Shown piece by piece: positions 16,842-26,655 of a stretch of DNA of 64,000 nt. The notes below the pieces were generated by a model. The model was not told where the DNA came from. It worked only from the letters and a program-made list of their open reading frames with translations, and made no database searches. The number at the start of each line of letters is the position of its first letter. Position 1 is the stretch's first letter. The position numbers were made by a program, and so were the translations under genes. Source of the stretch: Bifidobacterium pseudolongum subsp. globosum (GTDB lineage: Bacteria > Actinomycetota > Actinomycetes > Actinomycetales > Bifidobacteriaceae); the NCBI RefSeq assembly GCF_000741295.1, contig NZ_JGZG01000004.1, positions 1-64,000 on the forward strand. The letters run 5' to 3'.

Positions 16842-18539
16842 TCAGAACTCGCGCACCTTGCGGTAGAAGTTGATCAGGCTGCGCGTGGAGGCATCCTGCG
16901 CGGCGAGCGCTTCGTCGCTTTCGGAGATCGCCGGGGTGATCTCCTTGGCCAGCTGCTTGCCCAGCTCAACGCCCCACTGGTCGTAGGAATCGAGGCCCCA
17001 CACGGTGCCCTCGACGAACGTGATGTGCTCATAGAGCGCGATCAGCTCGCCGAGCGCGAACGGGTCGAGGCGCACGCCGAAGATCGACGTGGTCGGGCGG
17101 TTGCCGGTGAACACGCGGGCCGGGACGATCTCTTCCGGCGTGCCCTCGGCGCGCACTTCTTCGGCGGTCTTGCCGAACGCGAGCGCCTTGGTCTGCGCGA
17201 AGTAGTTGCCGAGCAGCAGCTCGTGCATGTCCTGGTCGCCGTCCTTGAGCGGGTTCGGCGTGTTGGCGAACGCGATGAAGTCGGCCGGGATCAGCTGCGT
17301 GCCCTGGTGGATCAGCTGGTAGAACGCGTGCTGGCCGTTGGTGCCGGGCTCGCCCCAGAAGATCTCACCGGTCTCGGTGGTGACGGGCGTGCCGTCCCAA
17401 CGCACGGACTTGCCGTTGGACTCCATGGTGAGCTGCTGCAGGTACGCCGGGAAGCGGTGCAGGTACTGGTCGTACGGCAGCACGGCGTGCGAGGCGACCT
17501 TGAAGAAGTTGCGGTACCAGACGTTGAGCATGCCCATGAGCACCACGACGTTCTTGTCGAACGGGGTATTGGCGAAGTATTCATCGATCTGGTGGAAGCC
17601 GTTGAGGAACTCCTCGAAACGCGCCGGTCCGAAGACGATGGCGAGCGTGAGGCCGACGGCGGAATCGACGGAGTAGCGGCCGCCGACCCAATCCCAGAAG
17701 CCGAACGCGTTGGTCGGGTCAATGCCGAACTCCTTGACGCGCTCAAGGTTCGTGGACACGGCCACGAAGTGCTTTTCGATGGCTTCGGCCTTGGAGACCT
17801 CGGTGCCGTCAATCGCGTTGCTCGCGGTGAGCTCCTCGAGGAGCCATGCGCGCGCCTCACGGGCGTTGGTCAGGGTCTCGAGGGTGCCGAAGGTCTTGGA
17901 GACGACGACGAACAGCGTGGTCTCCGGGTCCAGGTCGCGGGTCTTCTCGGCGATGTCGTTGGGGTCGATGTTGGAAACGTAGCGGGCCTTGATGCCAGCG
18001 TCGGCGAACGGCTTGAGCGCCTCGTACGCCATGACGGGACCCAGGTCGGAGCCACCGATGCCGATGTTGACGACGGTTTCGATCTCCTTGCCGGTCACGC
18101 CCTTCCATTCGCCGGAACGGACCTTCTCCGCGAACGCGTACATGCGCTCGAGGGTCTCGCGCACATCCTTGACGGTGTCCTGTCCGTCCACGATGTACTT
18201 GCCTTCGTCTTCGGCCGGGCGGCGCAGCGCGGTGTGCAGCACGGCGCGGTCCTCGGTGTTGTTGATGTGCACGCCGGTGTACATCTGCTTGGTGCGCTCG
18301 GCGAGGTTGACCTCGTTGGCGAGTTCGGCGAAGAGCTCCAGCGTCTCCGGCTTGATCAGGTTCTTGGAAAGATCGAAGTGCAGCGTGCCCGCTTCGAACG
18401 TGAGGTCGTCCACGCGGTTCTCGTCGTCCGCGAACCACTTCTTGAGGTCGATGCCCTCGGACTGCATCTCGTCGTAGTGACGCTGCAGCTTGGCCCATGC
18501 CTCGGTCTGAGTGGCGTCAACTGGCGGATTGATAGCCAT
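16842..18539 (-). CDS. pgi: glucose-6-phosphate isomerase
   Basis: Interconverts glucose-6-phosphate and fructose-6-phosphate; in bifidobacteria this feeds the fructose-6-phosphate phosphoketolase shunt. ATG 18539 has AAGGA 6 nt upstream; 565 residues. Signatures are [47 protein letters not shown] and, near the end, [12 protein letters not shown] with the active-site Lys. Monocistronic, followed by the family D repeat array. Confidence 0.97.
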   Translation of the reverse strand: MAINPPVDATQTEAWAKLQRHYDEMQSEGIDLKKWFADDENRVDDLTFEAGTLHFDLSKNLIKPETLELFAELANEVNLAERTKQMYTGVHINNTEDRAVLHTALRRPAEDEGKYIVDGQDTVKDVRETLERMYAFAEKVRSGEWKGVTGKEIETVVNIGIGGSDLGPVMAYEALKPFADAGIKARYVSNIDPNDIAEKTRDLDPETTLFVVVSKTFGTLETLTNAREARAWLLEELTASNAIDGTEVSKAEAIEKHFVAVSTNLERVKEFGIDPTNAFGFWDWVGGRYSVDSAVGLTLAIVFGPARFEEFLNGFHQIDEYFANTPFDKNVVVLMGMLNVWYRNFFKVASHAVLPYDQYLHRFPAYLQQLTMESNGKSVRWDGTPVTTETGEIFWGEPGTNGQHAFYQLIHQGTQLIPADFIAFANTPNPLKDGDQDMHELLLGNYFAQTKALAFGKTAEEVRAEGTPEEIVPARVFTGNRPTTSIFGVRLDPFALGELIALYEHITFVEGTVWGLDSYDQWGVELGKQLAKEITPAISESDEALAAQDASTRSLINFYRKVREF

Positions 18540-18718
18540 ATTTGGTCCTTTCATCATCATCAGGTGGAAAGCGCGGCTGCGGCGGCTGTGTCAACGCATG
18601 TTCCGCACACGTTCGCAACGCTTCACCGAAATTCCACACTACTCATGAAATGCGACAGTGCCGCCGCACGCCGCACACCCGCGCAGCGCGTGCTGCACGC
18701 AGCGGAAAATCGTGGCGC

Positions 18719-19930
18719 CTACAGCAGATCCTCGTGCCCGGAGTCGGCGAGATGCTTGACCATCGCCTTGACCTCCTGGCTGCGTGCACGTGGGGCGATC
18801 AGCAGCGCGTCGGGCGTATCGACGACGACCATGTCGTTCACGCCGAGCAATGCGATGGTGCGCCCGGAATTCGGCACCACCACGTCGCCCGCCGAATCGA
18901 GATACGCCACGTCGTCCACATTGCCAAGCACCTTGATGTTGCGCTCGTTCACGCTCGGCAGCAGCGCGGCGACCGAGTTGAAATCACCTACATCGTCCCA
19001 ACCGAAGTCGCCCGGGATCATCGCCACGCCGCCCTCCACCGAAAGCGGTTCGGCCACCGCATAATCGAACGCGATCTTCTCAATCGACGGCCAGTGCGCG
19101 TGCATCGCCTCGTCGCGGTGCTCGTGGAAATCCGCGCGCGCGACCGTCTCGAGCTGGTTCTCGCCGCGCTCGTGCGCCTCCGTGCAGGCGCGCTCGAACG
19201 CGCGGTCGTCGTCGATGATCGCGTCGGCGATCGCATCAATCGCGCGCGCGAGTTGTGGTTTGTGCGCGTGCAGATGATCGAGCAGCACGTCTGCGCGCAT
19301 GACGAACATGCCCGCGTTCCAGCGGTATTCGCCCGTGGAGAGATACGCCTGCGCGGTCGCGGCGTTCGGCTTTTCGACGAACCGCTCCACAATGCATGCG
19401 CTCGGCGCGTTCGGAATCTGCTCGGCGAGCGACGGGCCTTCGTGAATGTAGCCGAACGCGGTCGACGGGCGCGAGGCGGCGATGCCAATCGTGGTCACAT
19501 ACCCGGCGCGCGCGGTCTCCACCGCCTGCCGCACCGCTTCGATGAACGCGATCTTGCCGCGGATCACATGGTCGGCGGCGAACGAACCGACAACGATGTC
19601 ACCGCCGTTGCGCCGCGCCAGCACGGCGGTGGCGAGCGCAATCGCCGCGGTCGAGTCGCGCGGCGCCGGCTCGGCGAAGATCTGGTCCGCGCCGATTTCG
19701 GGCAGCTGTTCGCGCACGGTGGCCACGTGGCAGTCGCCGGTGCTCACGCACACGTGGTCCATGCCGCAGATCTGCGCGAGACGGTCGTAGGTGGATTGGA
19801 TGAGCGTGCGGCCCTGGCCCAGCAGGTCGTAGAAGAACTTGGGCCGGCGCTCGCGGCTGAGCGGCCACAGGCGCGTGCCGGTGCCGCCGGCGGGGATGAT
19901 GGCGTAGAAATCGTCAAATCCGTTGGTCAT
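18719..19930 (-). CDS. manC: mannose-1-phosphate guanylyltransferase-like nucleotidyltransferase
   Basis: 403 residues. The N-terminal pyrophosphorylase loop is AIIPAGGTGTRLWPLSRERR followed by PKFF; further family blocks are EPAPRDSTAAIALA, FVEKPNAATA and WNAGMFVMRAD. It would make GDP-mannose from mannose-1-phosphate and GTP. The C-terminal phosphomannose-isomerase cupin of bifunctional ManC is absent. No Shine-Dalgarno is seen; TAAGAT ends 7 nt before the ATG, consistent with a leaderless mRNA. The gene symbol is by family, not by strict orthology. Confidence 0.82.
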   Translation of the reverse strand: MTNGFDDFYAIIPAGGTGTRLWPLSRERRPKFFYDLLGQGRTLIQSTYDRLAQICGMDHVCVSTGDCHVATVREQLPEIGADQIFAEPAPRDSTAAIALATAVLARRNGGDIVVGSFAADHVIRGKIAFIEAVRQAVETARAGYVTTIGIAASRPSTAFGYIHEGPSLAEQIPNAPSACIVERFVEKPNAATAQAYLSTGEYRWNAGMFVMRADVLLDHLHAHKPQLARAIDAIADAIIDDDRAFERACTEAHERGENQLETVARADFHEHRDEAMHAHWPSIEKIAFDYAVAEPLSVEGGVAMIPGDFGWDDVGDFNSVAALLPSVNERNIKVLGNVDDVAYLDSAGDVVVPNSGRTIALLGVNDMVVVDTPDALLIAPRARSQEVKAMVKHLADSGHEDLL

Positions 19931-19937
19931 GGGGATT

Positions 19938-19943
19938 ATCTTA
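19938..19943 (-). promoter_or_regulatory. candidate -10 box, leaderless manC
   Basis: TAAGAT on the minus strand, 7 nt before ATG 19930; no ribosome site in between. Confidence 0.45.
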
Positions 19944-20070
19944 GCGGTGCCGGTGGCGCAGGGGTATGGGTAAGTGAGGCGGTTGCGTACGAATTGTACG
20001 CAGTCTGGCCCATGCTGCGTACAATTCGCACGCAGGCCCTATCCTTCAGCGGAAGAAACACCACCCCCGA

Positions 20071-20178
20071 TGACGTCCGTCAGAAAGTCATCACGCATTG
20101 GCTCGCACCGGATGACGTTCGGCAAAGAACCACAGAGGAAAGTCATGCCCAGAGGCCCCACAGATGACATTCGTCAGA
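20071..20178. repeat. family C repeats between manC and tRNA-Leu
   Basis: Three TGACnTYCGKCA blocks at 20071, 20113 and 20165 and two AAAGTCAT(C/G) blocks at 20084 and 20139. The 20113-to-20139 distance is 26 nt and 20113-to-20165 is 52 nt, the same spacing as at 15731-15817. The first unit looks shortened by about 10 bp. Confidence 0.6.
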
Positions 20179-20225
20179 GGAACACGGAGCGAAGTCTCAG
20201 AAACCACAGGATGCCTCAGGAAAGG

Positions 20226-20307
20226 TGCGCGAGATGGGACTCGAACCCACACGACCGAAGTCACAGGAACCTAAATCCTGCGCGGCTACCAATTACGCCA
20301 CTCGCGC
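20226..20307 (-). tRNA. tRNA-Leu (UAG)
   Basis: Acceptor stem GCGCGAG/CTCGCGC, anticodon stem CAGGA/TCCTG with loop TTTAGGT (anticodon TAG), a short variable arm GACTTCGGTC and T-loop GGTTCGAGTCC. About 82 nt, discriminator A; CCA is not encoded. Confidence 0.92.
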
Positions 20308-20320
20308 GCATAGTACAAAA

Positions 20321-20346
20321 CCCTAGGTGGCAAACACCACCTAGGG
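20321..20346 (-). terminator. tRNA-Thr terminator
   Basis: Perfect 10-bp stem CCCTAGGTGG / CCACCTAGGG with a 6-nt loop, followed on the minus strand by TTTTG. It separates the two tRNA genes. Confidence 0.75.
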
Positions 20347-20351
20347 CCTGA

Positions 20352-20427
20352 TGGAGCCACTTGACAGAATCGAACTGTCGACCTGCTCATTACGAGTGAG
20401 CCGCTCTACCGACTGAGCTAAAGTGGC
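20352..20427 (-). tRNA. tRNA-Thr (CGU)
   Basis: Acceptor GCCACTT/AAGTGGC, D-arm AGCTCAGTCGGTAGAGC, anticodon loop CTCGTAA (anticodon CGT), T-arm ACAGTTCGATTCTGT; encoded CCA end at 20354-20352. Confidence 0.95.
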
Positions 20428-20602
20428 GTGCCACATGATTTGCATCTGTGCACAGAAAGAATATCTTACCCAACATCGCTGATTTGTCCAATCCGGGCGG
20501 CACAGACAACCGCGCACGGCGTGTCGCACCACACGACACGCGGTATTCACCCGCACGATATACCATGATCGCGCATATTGAAACACAATCACACAGCCCA
20601 AC

Positions 20603-20727
20603 CACTACCCGTAGCAGGAGAAGCCCAAGCCCACAAAGGCACAACGGACGAACAGGAACAAGAACGGGAGGCAGACGGCGCGACAGCACCGCCAGACACC
20701 CGACCCGGCATCCACTACCCGTAGCAG
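20603..20727. repeat. two copies of family A motif
   Basis: CACTACCCGTAGCAG occurs identically at 20603-20617 and 20713-20727, in the same orientation, between tRNA-Thr and the AEC gene. It is the same 15-mer that builds the arrays at 42168 and 53354. Otherwise the 320-bp gap holds no gene. Confidence 0.7.
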
Positions 20728-20748
20728 AACAGGGGAAGAACCGACACC

Positions 20749-21759
20749 ATGCTCGCCATGCTCCAACCCATTGCGCTCCTGCTCATCATCGTGGCGGGCT
20801 ATCTGTTCAAGCGCAACAGACTGTTCGGCCCGCGCGACTACCGCATTGTGCAGGTGGCGCTCTTCGACCTGGTGCTGCCGGGCGCGATCGTCTATTCCTT
20901 TGCCAAGAACCCGCACGACATCTCGCTGCTGTGGCTTTCCGCATACGGCTTCATTGTGGCGCTCGTGCCGGTCATCATCATCTACCTCGCCACATCACGC
21001 CGCCCGATCGCCCAACGCGCGTTCCTCATGTTCAACGGCACGGGCCTGAACATCGGCTGCTTCTGCTTCCCCGTGGTGCAGGCGTTTCTCGGCAACGCGG
21101 CCGTGGTGCCCGCCGCGATGTTCGACATCGGCAACTGCGTGATGGTGGCCGCCGGCACGAATGTGATGACGCAGACGCTCCTGCACATCCAACCCGGCCG
21201 CACGCTCGCCGAACAGCACGCGGGCAATGCGCCGACACTCCCCTACTCGCCGCCCACCGACCGCGACGCCAAACGCCTGGCCCGCCGCGCGCTCGCGAAG
21301 ACGATCGCACGCGGCTTCGTCGGCTCGGTGCCGTTCGACGTCTACATGCTCATGATCGCGCTCACGGTGGCGGGCTGGTCGGTGCCCACGTGGCTCGCCG
21401 ACATGTTCGCGCCGTTCGCCAACGCGAACGCGTGCGTGGCGATGCTCATGGTCGGCATGCTCATGGACCTGCCCGCGAACAAACACGACATGCTGTCCGT
21501 GCTGCAGGTGATCGCCTGGCGGTTGCCATTTGGCATCGCGTTCGGCCTCGCTGCCTGGTTCCTGCTGCCGTTCAGTCCGATGATCCGCGAGACCACACTG
21601 ATGTGCTGCCTGGCGCCGATCGCCGTCTTCTCCACGCTGTTCACCGACGAGGTGCTGGGCAATGCGAAACTCGCCGGCTTCTCGCTCACCGTGACCGCCG
21701 TAATCAGCCTGCTGACGATGACCGGCGCACACGCGCTGATCGCCACGGGCGTCCTGTAG
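20749..21759 (+). CDS. AEC-family transporter (second copy)
   Basis: 336 residues, about ten spans. LLLIIVAGYLFKRNRLF at the N-terminus and MFNGTGLNIGCFCFPVVQAF at the crossover helix mark the AEC fold; compared with the paralogue at 10563 the crossover Asn-x-x-Asn is N-x-x-N in GTGLNIG with a Cys-rich variant. AGGGGAAG lies upstream of ATG 20749 (20758 is an alternative). A loop of about 60 residues (160-215) is hydrophilic. The stop is 7 bp from the convergent femX stop. Substrate unknown. Confidence 0.75.
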   Translation: MLAMLQPIALLLIIVAGYLFKRNRLFGPRDYRIVQVALFDLVLPGAIVYSFAKNPHDISLLWLSAYGFIVALVPVIIIYLATSRRPIAQRAFLMFNGTGLNIGCFCFPVVQAFLGNAAVVPAAMFDIGNCVMVAAGTNVMTQTLLHIQPGRTLAEQHAGNAPTLPYSPPTDRDAKRLARRALAKTIARGFVGSVPFDVYMLMIALTVAGWSVPTWLADMFAPFANANACVAMLMVGMLMDLPANKHDMLSVLQVIAWRLPFGIAFGLAAWFLLPFSPMIRETTLMCCLAPIAVFSTLFTDEVLGNAKLAGFSLTVTAVISLLTMTGAHALIATGVL

Positions 21760-21766
21760 AGGCCGC

Positions 21767-23041
21767 TCAGCCGCCGATCACTTTCTGCGCGATCCGCTTG
21801 ACCGCGCACCGCACGCGGCTCACCGGCAGCGTGAACTCGCCGGGCAGTTCCTCGACGTACCCGTTGAACCCCTGCTTGAACTCGAGCACGCCGTGCCCTT
21901 CGCTGTGCGGGTCGTCGAACACGCCGTCGATGCCGTAGAAATTGTACCGGTCGATGCCGCGCTCCACGCACAGCCGCAGCATCGCCTCGTGCTGGATCAG
22001 CGCGGACGCATAGAACGGCTTGAATTCCTCGAGCGAACCGGAGAACAGGTAGACGACCTCGTTTGGATGCTCCACGAACAGCGAGCATGCGGCCGGTAGC
22101 AGGGCGCCGCGCGTCGCGAGTTCGCGCGCCGCCTGCAACCGCTTGGTCGCGGCGGCCAGGTTGCTTGACTCCTCGTTGTACCGGCGGCGCAGTTTGGTCG
22201 TCTCGCGTGCCTGCATCTTCGCGCTGATCGAATCGACGAGCGCCTGCAGATCATCGGCCTTGCGCTGCATGGATTCGAGATAGCGCGCGGTGTCGATATA
22301 CGCAATCATGAAGTGCGCGCGGTCACCGAACGCCCGCGCGAAATCATGGAAGTACTGCTCGCCGCGGAACGCGAACCGGCGCCGCTCTGCGGTCTGCTGT
22401 TCGATCCGCGCGAACACGCCGAACTGGTCTTCGCCCACTTCGCGCACCACCACGCCCATGCTGCGCGCGCGTTTTACGCTCCACTGCGTGCGCTTGGAGT
22501 ATGACCCGAGCAACGCGCGCTCATCGCCGATGCCGCTGAGGTCCTTGACGTAGACCCAGCGGTTCATCACCGAGTCGTAGCCGGTGCCGAACCCTTGGTG
22601 CCGCCAGTGCGCACGCGTGTAGTCGCGCATAAGCGCGCCGTCCGCCGCGCCGTCCGCGCTGCCGTCGGAATGGTGCCTGCGGTAGACGTCGTTGGGCCAG
22701 CACGAGATGCTTAGCGCGTGGTGGCGCCGGCCGTCCGCGAGGATCGCCTCGCTCACCGCGCTCACCATGTCGGAGTCGTCCGGGTCGCACAGCGGCCCCG
22801 CCCACACCGACCCGACCGGCCCGAAGCGCGAGGGCGTGTACACGATCATCGCGCCAGCGACCGGCTCGTCATGCTCATCGACGACACCGACGAGCGACGT
22901 GCGCGCGCCGTGCGACTGCGCCATGTCGCGCATGCCCAGCGACTGTTGGAAGCTGCCTTCGGCCATGCGCTGCGAGAGCTGCTCGAATTCGCCGTCGCGC
23001 AACGGGCGCACGTTCCAGTGGCGTGCGGTTGCCTGTGTCAT
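21767..23041 (-). CDS. FemAB/FemX-family peptidoglycan interpeptide-bridge ligase, copy 2
   Basis: Aminoacyl-tRNA-dependent ligase type that adds cross-bridge residues to lipid II. 424 residues: two GNAT-like halves with the helical arm characteristic of Fem proteins at about 260-315 (YLESMQRKADDLQALVDSIS onward). Conserved C-terminal blocks are YLFSGSLEEFKPFYASALIQ and RYNFYGIDGVFDDPHSEGHG. Its ATG overlaps the stop of the upstream copy (ATGA), so the two are co-translated. Which amino acid each adds cannot be read; two tandem copies fit a bridge of two or more residues. Confidence 0.88.
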   Translation of the reverse strand: MTQATARHWNVRPLRDGEFEQLSQRMAEGSFQQSLGMRDMAQSHGARTSLVGVVDEHDEPVAGAMIVYTPSRFGPVGSVWAGPLCDPDDSDMVSAVSEAILADGRRHHALSISCWPNDVYRRHHSDGSADGAADGALMRDYTRAHWRHQGFGTGYDSVMNRWVYVKDLSGIGDERALLGSYSKRTQWSVKRARSMGVVVREVGEDQFGVFARIEQQTAERRRFAFRGEQYFHDFARAFGDRAHFMIAYIDTARYLESMQRKADDLQALVDSISAKMQARETTKLRRRYNEESSNLAAATKRLQAARELATRGALLPAACSLFVEHPNEVVYLFSGSLEEFKPFYASALIQHEAMLRLCVERGIDRYNFYGIDGVFDDPHSEGHGVLEFKQGFNGYVEELPGEFTLPVSRVRCAVKRIAQKVIGG

Positions 23042-24318
23042 CGTCCTGCCTTCCGTGAACGAACGGTGTGCACGAACTGTTCAAGCCGGTAGATTGCGGG
23101 GCGCAGCACACGCATGAACTCGCCGGGCAGTTCCTCGACGTACCCGTTGAACCCCTGCTTGAACTCGAGCACGCCGCGGCCCTCGCTGTTCGGGTCATCG
23201 AACACGCCGTCGATGCCGTAGAAGTTGTAACGCGCGATGCCCTGCTCCACGCACAGCCGCAGCATCGCCTCGTACTGGATCAGCGCGGACGCATAGAACG
23301 GCTTGTATTCCTCGAGCGAACCGGAGAACAGATAGACAACCTCTTGCGGCATGTCTACAAACAGCGACGCCGCGACCGGGAGGCGCTCGCCACGCTCCAC
23401 AAGCACGCGCGCCTCGTCGAGCCGCTTGCGCGCAGCGGCGAGATTGCTCGACTCCTCGTTGTGGCGCCGGCGCAGTTTGGTCGTCTCGTGCACGGCGATC
23501 TTCGCGTCCAGATCGTCCACGAGCCGCTGCAGATCATCGGCCTTCTGCTGCATCGCGCTCGCGTAGGCGTGTGTGTCGATCTCGGCGATCAGAAAATGCG
23601 CGTGCTCGCCGTACGCCTGCGCGAACTCGCGGAAATACTCCTCGCCGCGGTAGGCGAAATGCCGGCGTTCGGCGGTGTCCTGCTCGATTGACGAGAAGAT
23701 GTGCAGCTCGTCCATACCGATCTGCCGGATGCGCACGCCCATGCTGCGCGCGCGTTTGACGCTCCACTGCGTGCGCTTCGAGAACGACGCGAGCAGCTGC
23801 TGCGCGCTGGCGATGCCGGTGAGGTCCTTGACGAACCGCCAACGCGGCACGGCCGTGTAGCCGCGCGTGAACCCGCCGTGGGCCATGTGCGCGGCGGTGA
23901 TGTTCGCAATCATCGCGTTGTCCGGGTTGCTCGCCGGGTCACCGGCGATCGGGCCGCCATCCGCGCCAAGCACGCGGTACGGCTGTTCGGGCGTGATGTC
24001 GAGGTGCACGGCGTGCAGGCGCTTGGCGTACGCGGCCAAGTGGTCCAGGAAGAATGTGGTCAGTTCGCGGTCGTCGTAGTCGCACAGCGGCCCGTCGTGC
24101 ACCGTGCAGAACGTGGCGGGGCCGGACCCGTGCGTCTCCAGCAGCGCGGCCGCCACAATCTCGGCGCCGTCGCGCACGCCGACGAAGCGCGTGGCCGTGC
24201 CATTGCGTTTGCGCAGATCGGCCGCCATCACGGTCTGCTGGAAGTTGCCATGTGCGGCGCGTTCGGAGAACGCCTCGAAATCATCCCGAGAAAGCTCGGT
24301 GAACGTCAAAACACGCAT
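23038..24318 (-). CDS. FemAB/FemX-family peptidoglycan interpeptide-bridge ligase, copy 1
   Basis: 426 residues, a full-length paralogue of the next gene with the same plan: acyltransferase-like halves (NFQQTVMAADLRKRNGTATR near the start), a coiled-coil arm at about 255-310, and GSLEEYKPFYASALIQYEAM then GIDGVFDDPNSEGRGVLEFK. GGGGAGGT precedes ATG 24318. The C-terminal halves of the two paralogues are nearly identical while N-terminal halves differ, as expected if they share the lipid II site and differ in tRNA/acceptor choice (inference). Confidence 0.88.
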   Translation of the reverse strand: MRVLTFTELSRDDFEAFSERAAHGNFQQTVMAADLRKRNGTATRFVGVRDGAEIVAAALLETHGSGPATFCTVHDGPLCDYDDRELTTFFLDHLAAYAKRLHAVHLDITPEQPYRVLGADGGPIAGDPASNPDNAMIANITAAHMAHGGFTRGYTAVPRWRFVKDLTGIASAQQLLASFSKRTQWSVKRARSMGVRIRQIGMDELHIFSSIEQDTAERRHFAYRGEEYFREFAQAYGEHAHFLIAEIDTHAYASAMQQKADDLQRLVDDLDAKIAVHETTKLRRRHNEESSNLAAARKRLDEARVLVERGERLPVAASLFVDMPQEVVYLFSGSLEEYKPFYASALIQYEAMLRLCVEQGIARYNFYGIDGVFDDPNSEGRGVLEFKQGFNGYVEELPGEFMRVLRPAIYRLEQFVHTVRSRKAGR

Positions 24319-24333
24319 GAATACCTCCCCAGC

Positions 24334-24999
24334 CTAGTCGGCGAGCAGCGCCTTGACGGCGGGCACAAGCGCGCGTAGCGCCTTGCCGCGGTGCGAGATC
24401 GCGTTCTTCTGCTCGGGCGTCATCTGTGCGCTCGTGAGCAATTCGCCGCTGTCCTGCGCGCTCTGCGGCTGTTCGTCGGGCATGAAGATCGGGTCATAGC
24501 CGAAGCCGTTCATGCCGTGCGGGTGGCGCAAAATCGTGCCGGGCATCTCGCCGAGCGCCACGGTCTCGTGGAACTCGCCGAGGCCGTCGCCGTCGCTCTC
24601 CACCGGCACCACGAGCGCGGCGGCGCAGCGGAAGCGCGCCGTGCGGTCGTCGTCGGGGATGTCTTCGATCTGCGCGAGCAGCAGGCGGTTGTTCGCTTCG
24701 TCGTCGCCGTGCGTGCCCGACCACCGCGCGGAGAGGATGCCGGGCGCGTTGCCCATCACGTCCACGATCAGGCCCGAGTCGTCGGCGATCGCCGGCAGGC
24801 CGGTGGCGCCGGCCACGAACCGCGCCTTGAGCAGCGCGTTCTCTTCGAACGTCACGCCGGTCTCCGCGGGGTCGGCGAGGTCCAGGCTGCCGGCCGAGAC
24901 GAGCTCGATGCCCTGCGCGGCGGCGCTGAGTTGCTCGTTGAGGATGTTGCGGATCTCGACGAGTTTTCCTTCGTTGTGCGTGGCGACGACAATCTTCAC
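24334..24999 (-). CDS. rdgB: RdgB/HAM1-type non-canonical purine NTP pyrophosphatase
   Basis: Hydrolyses dITP, XTP and ITP to keep them out of nucleic acids. 221 residues from a GTG start at 24999 with AAGGAG upstream. Motifs: IVVATHNEGKLVEIRNIL, FEENALLKARF, AIADDSGLIVDVMG, GFGYDPIFMPDEQP and SHRGKAL. Two short insertions make it longer than the 200-residue norm. It lies directly downstream of rph, the usual pairing. Confidence 0.93.
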   Translation of the reverse strand: MKIVVATHNEGKLVEIRNILNEQLSAAAQGIELVSAGSLDLADPAETGVTFEENALLKARFVAGATGLPAIADDSGLIVDVMGNAPGILSARWSGTHGDDEANNRLLLAQIEDIPDDDRTARFRCAAALVVPVESDGDGLGEFHETVALGEMPGTILRHPHGMNGFGYDPIFMPDEQPQSAQDSGELLTSAQMTPEQKNAISHRGKALRALVPAVKALLAD

Positions 25000-25034
25000 G
25001 GTGTGCTCCTTGCTGCGTTGATGTGACTGGATGA

Positions 25035-25805
25035 TCAGTGCTCGGCGAGTTCGGCGAGCGCGTCGGCCTGCGCGCGCTGCAGTTCGCGGTTGCCTTTGGT
25101 GGCCAGGTCGAGCAGTTCATTGAGTTCGGCGCGCGAGAACGGGCGGTGTTCGGCGGTGCCTTGGATCTCGATGAAGTCGCCCGATCCGGTCATCGCCACG
25201 TTCATGTCGGTCATGGCCTGGCTGTCTTCGATGTACGGCAGGTCGAGCATGGGCGTGCCGTTGATCACGCCGACCGAGACGGCGGAGACGCTGTCTTTGA
25301 GCACGCGCTCCACGCTGCGGATCTTGCGCTGGCTTTTCGCCCAGTGCAGCGCGTCGACGAGCGCCACGTAGGCGCCGGTGATCGACGCGGTGCGCGTGCC
25401 GCCGTCGGCCTGCAGCACGTCGCAGTCGAGCTGGATCTGATTTTCGCCCAGGGCCTTCATGTCGACTACGCCGCGCAGGCAGCGGCCGATGAGGCGGCTG
25501 ATCTCGTGCGTGCGGCCGCCGACCTTGCCGCGCACGGATTCGCGGTCGGTGCGTTCAGCGGTGGCGCGCGGCAGCATCGAATACTCCGCGGTCACCCAGC
25601 CGAGGCCGCTGTCCTTGCGCCAGCGCGGCACGCCGGAGGTGAACGTGGCGGTGCACATGACGCGCGTGTTGCCGCATTCGATGAGCACGGAGCCTTCGGG
25701 CACGTCGGTGAAGCTGCGGGTGATCTTCACGGGGCGCAGTTCGTCGACGGCGCGGCCGTCAGGGCGAATGATCGTCTGGGCTTCGAGCATGTCTTTGATT
25801 TCCAC
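25035..25805 (-). CDS. rph: ribonuclease PH
   Basis: Phosphorolytic 3'-5' exoribonuclease that trims tRNA 3' ends. 256 residues. The phosphate-binding and hexamer-core blocks are present: [51 protein letters not shown] and [19 protein letters not shown]. Starts GTG 25805 or ATG 25790; GAGAGGA is rather far from the first. In an operon with rdgB (35-nt gap). Confidence 0.95.
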   Translation of the reverse strand: MEIKDMLEAQTIIRPDGRAVDELRPVKITRSFTDVPEGSVLIECGNTRVMCTATFTSGVPRWRKDSGLGWVTAEYSMLPRATAERTDRESVRGKVGGRTHEISRLIGRCLRGVVDMKALGENQIQLDCDVLQADGGTRTASITGAYVALVDALHWAKSQRKIRSVERVLKDSVSAVSVGVINGTPMLDLPYIEDSQAMTDMNVAMTGSGDFIEIQGTAEHRPFSRAELNELLDLATKGNRELQRAQADALAELAEH

Positions 25806-25898
25806 GGTGTTGGGTGTCCTCTCATGGTGCGCGCACGGCGGCGCACCGGTTGTGTTGCTCTTTGCAGGATAGTACGTGCGCGCCGGTTCAGCGCATGG

Positions 25899-26525
25899 CT
25901 ACTTCGTGAGCGTGTGTTCGGGAAGCGCGCGGTCGACGAGGCACACCACCGCGCCGCTCGCCAGGAACGCGGCGAGCACTTTGAGACACGCGATGCCGAA
26001 CTGCGCCCAGCCCACGGCCGGCAGGTTGAGGAAGTCGTACGGGTAGGGGCTGCCTCCGGCGCCAGGGCCGGCGTGCGGCCACCACCACGCGCGCACAAGC
26101 ACGAACGTCAGGTAGAGCGGCGGGTAGATGAGCCACAGCAATGGATACGACGCCTTGAGGCGCCGGTGTTCGTCGAACAGCAGAAAATCGAGCACCACCA
26201 TGGCGGGCACAATGCGGTGCAGCATCGTGTTGGTCATGATGCCCATGATCTGCGGCACAGTGCGCGGGTCGTCGGGCGGCAGCATCGTGAACGCCACAAG
26301 CGCCACCACGATCGCATAGGTGGTGGCCGCGCCTTTGAGCCACGCCGGCGGCTGCACACCGTGTACAAGGCTCGCCGCGGCCGCCCACAGCATGACGAAG
26401 CCGACGAGCGCGCCGGTCTGGAACGTGAAATACACCCAACGGTTCGGCTGGGTCCACGCTTCCGACGTGCCCATCACGCACAGCGCCACGATCGCCAGGC
26501 GCCAGATTCCCGCAACAAAACGCAT
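25899..26525 (-). CDS. Pr6Pr-family membrane protein
   Basis: 208 residues, six predicted spans. The Pr6Pr family pattern is clear: FTFQTGALVGFVMLW, then TNTMLHRIVPAMVVLDFLLF and PYDFLNLPAVGW. Function of the family is unknown. No Shine-Dalgarno; TAAACT ends 6 nt before ATG 26525, suggesting a leaderless transcript divergent from pncB. Confidence 0.8.
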   Translation of the reverse strand: MRFVAGIWRLAIVALCVMGTSEAWTQPNRWVYFTFQTGALVGFVMLWAAAASLVHGVQPPAWLKGAATTYAIVVALVAFTMLPPDDPRTVPQIMGIMTNTMLHRIVPAMVVLDFLLFDEHRRLKASYPLLWLIYPPLYLTFVLVRAWWWPHAGPGAGGSPYPYDFLNLPAVGWAQFGIACLKVLAAFLASGAVVCLVDRALPEHTLTK

Positions 26526-26531
26526 GGCCCC

Positions 26532-26537
26532 AGTTTA
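26532..26537 (-). promoter_or_regulatory. candidate -10 box, leaderless Pr6Pr gene
   Basis: TAAACT on the minus strand, ending 6 nt before ATG 26525. Confidence 0.4.
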
Positions 26538-26655
26538 GCGTGCAGTCCTGCACCACCCGCGCGCCGCCACCCCTCGACCCGCCCGCAGCGCATTGCCGCT
26601 CGCGGCGACTACGCTAAGAGCAACGCTGCACACAGCCCAACAAAAGGAGCCACCC

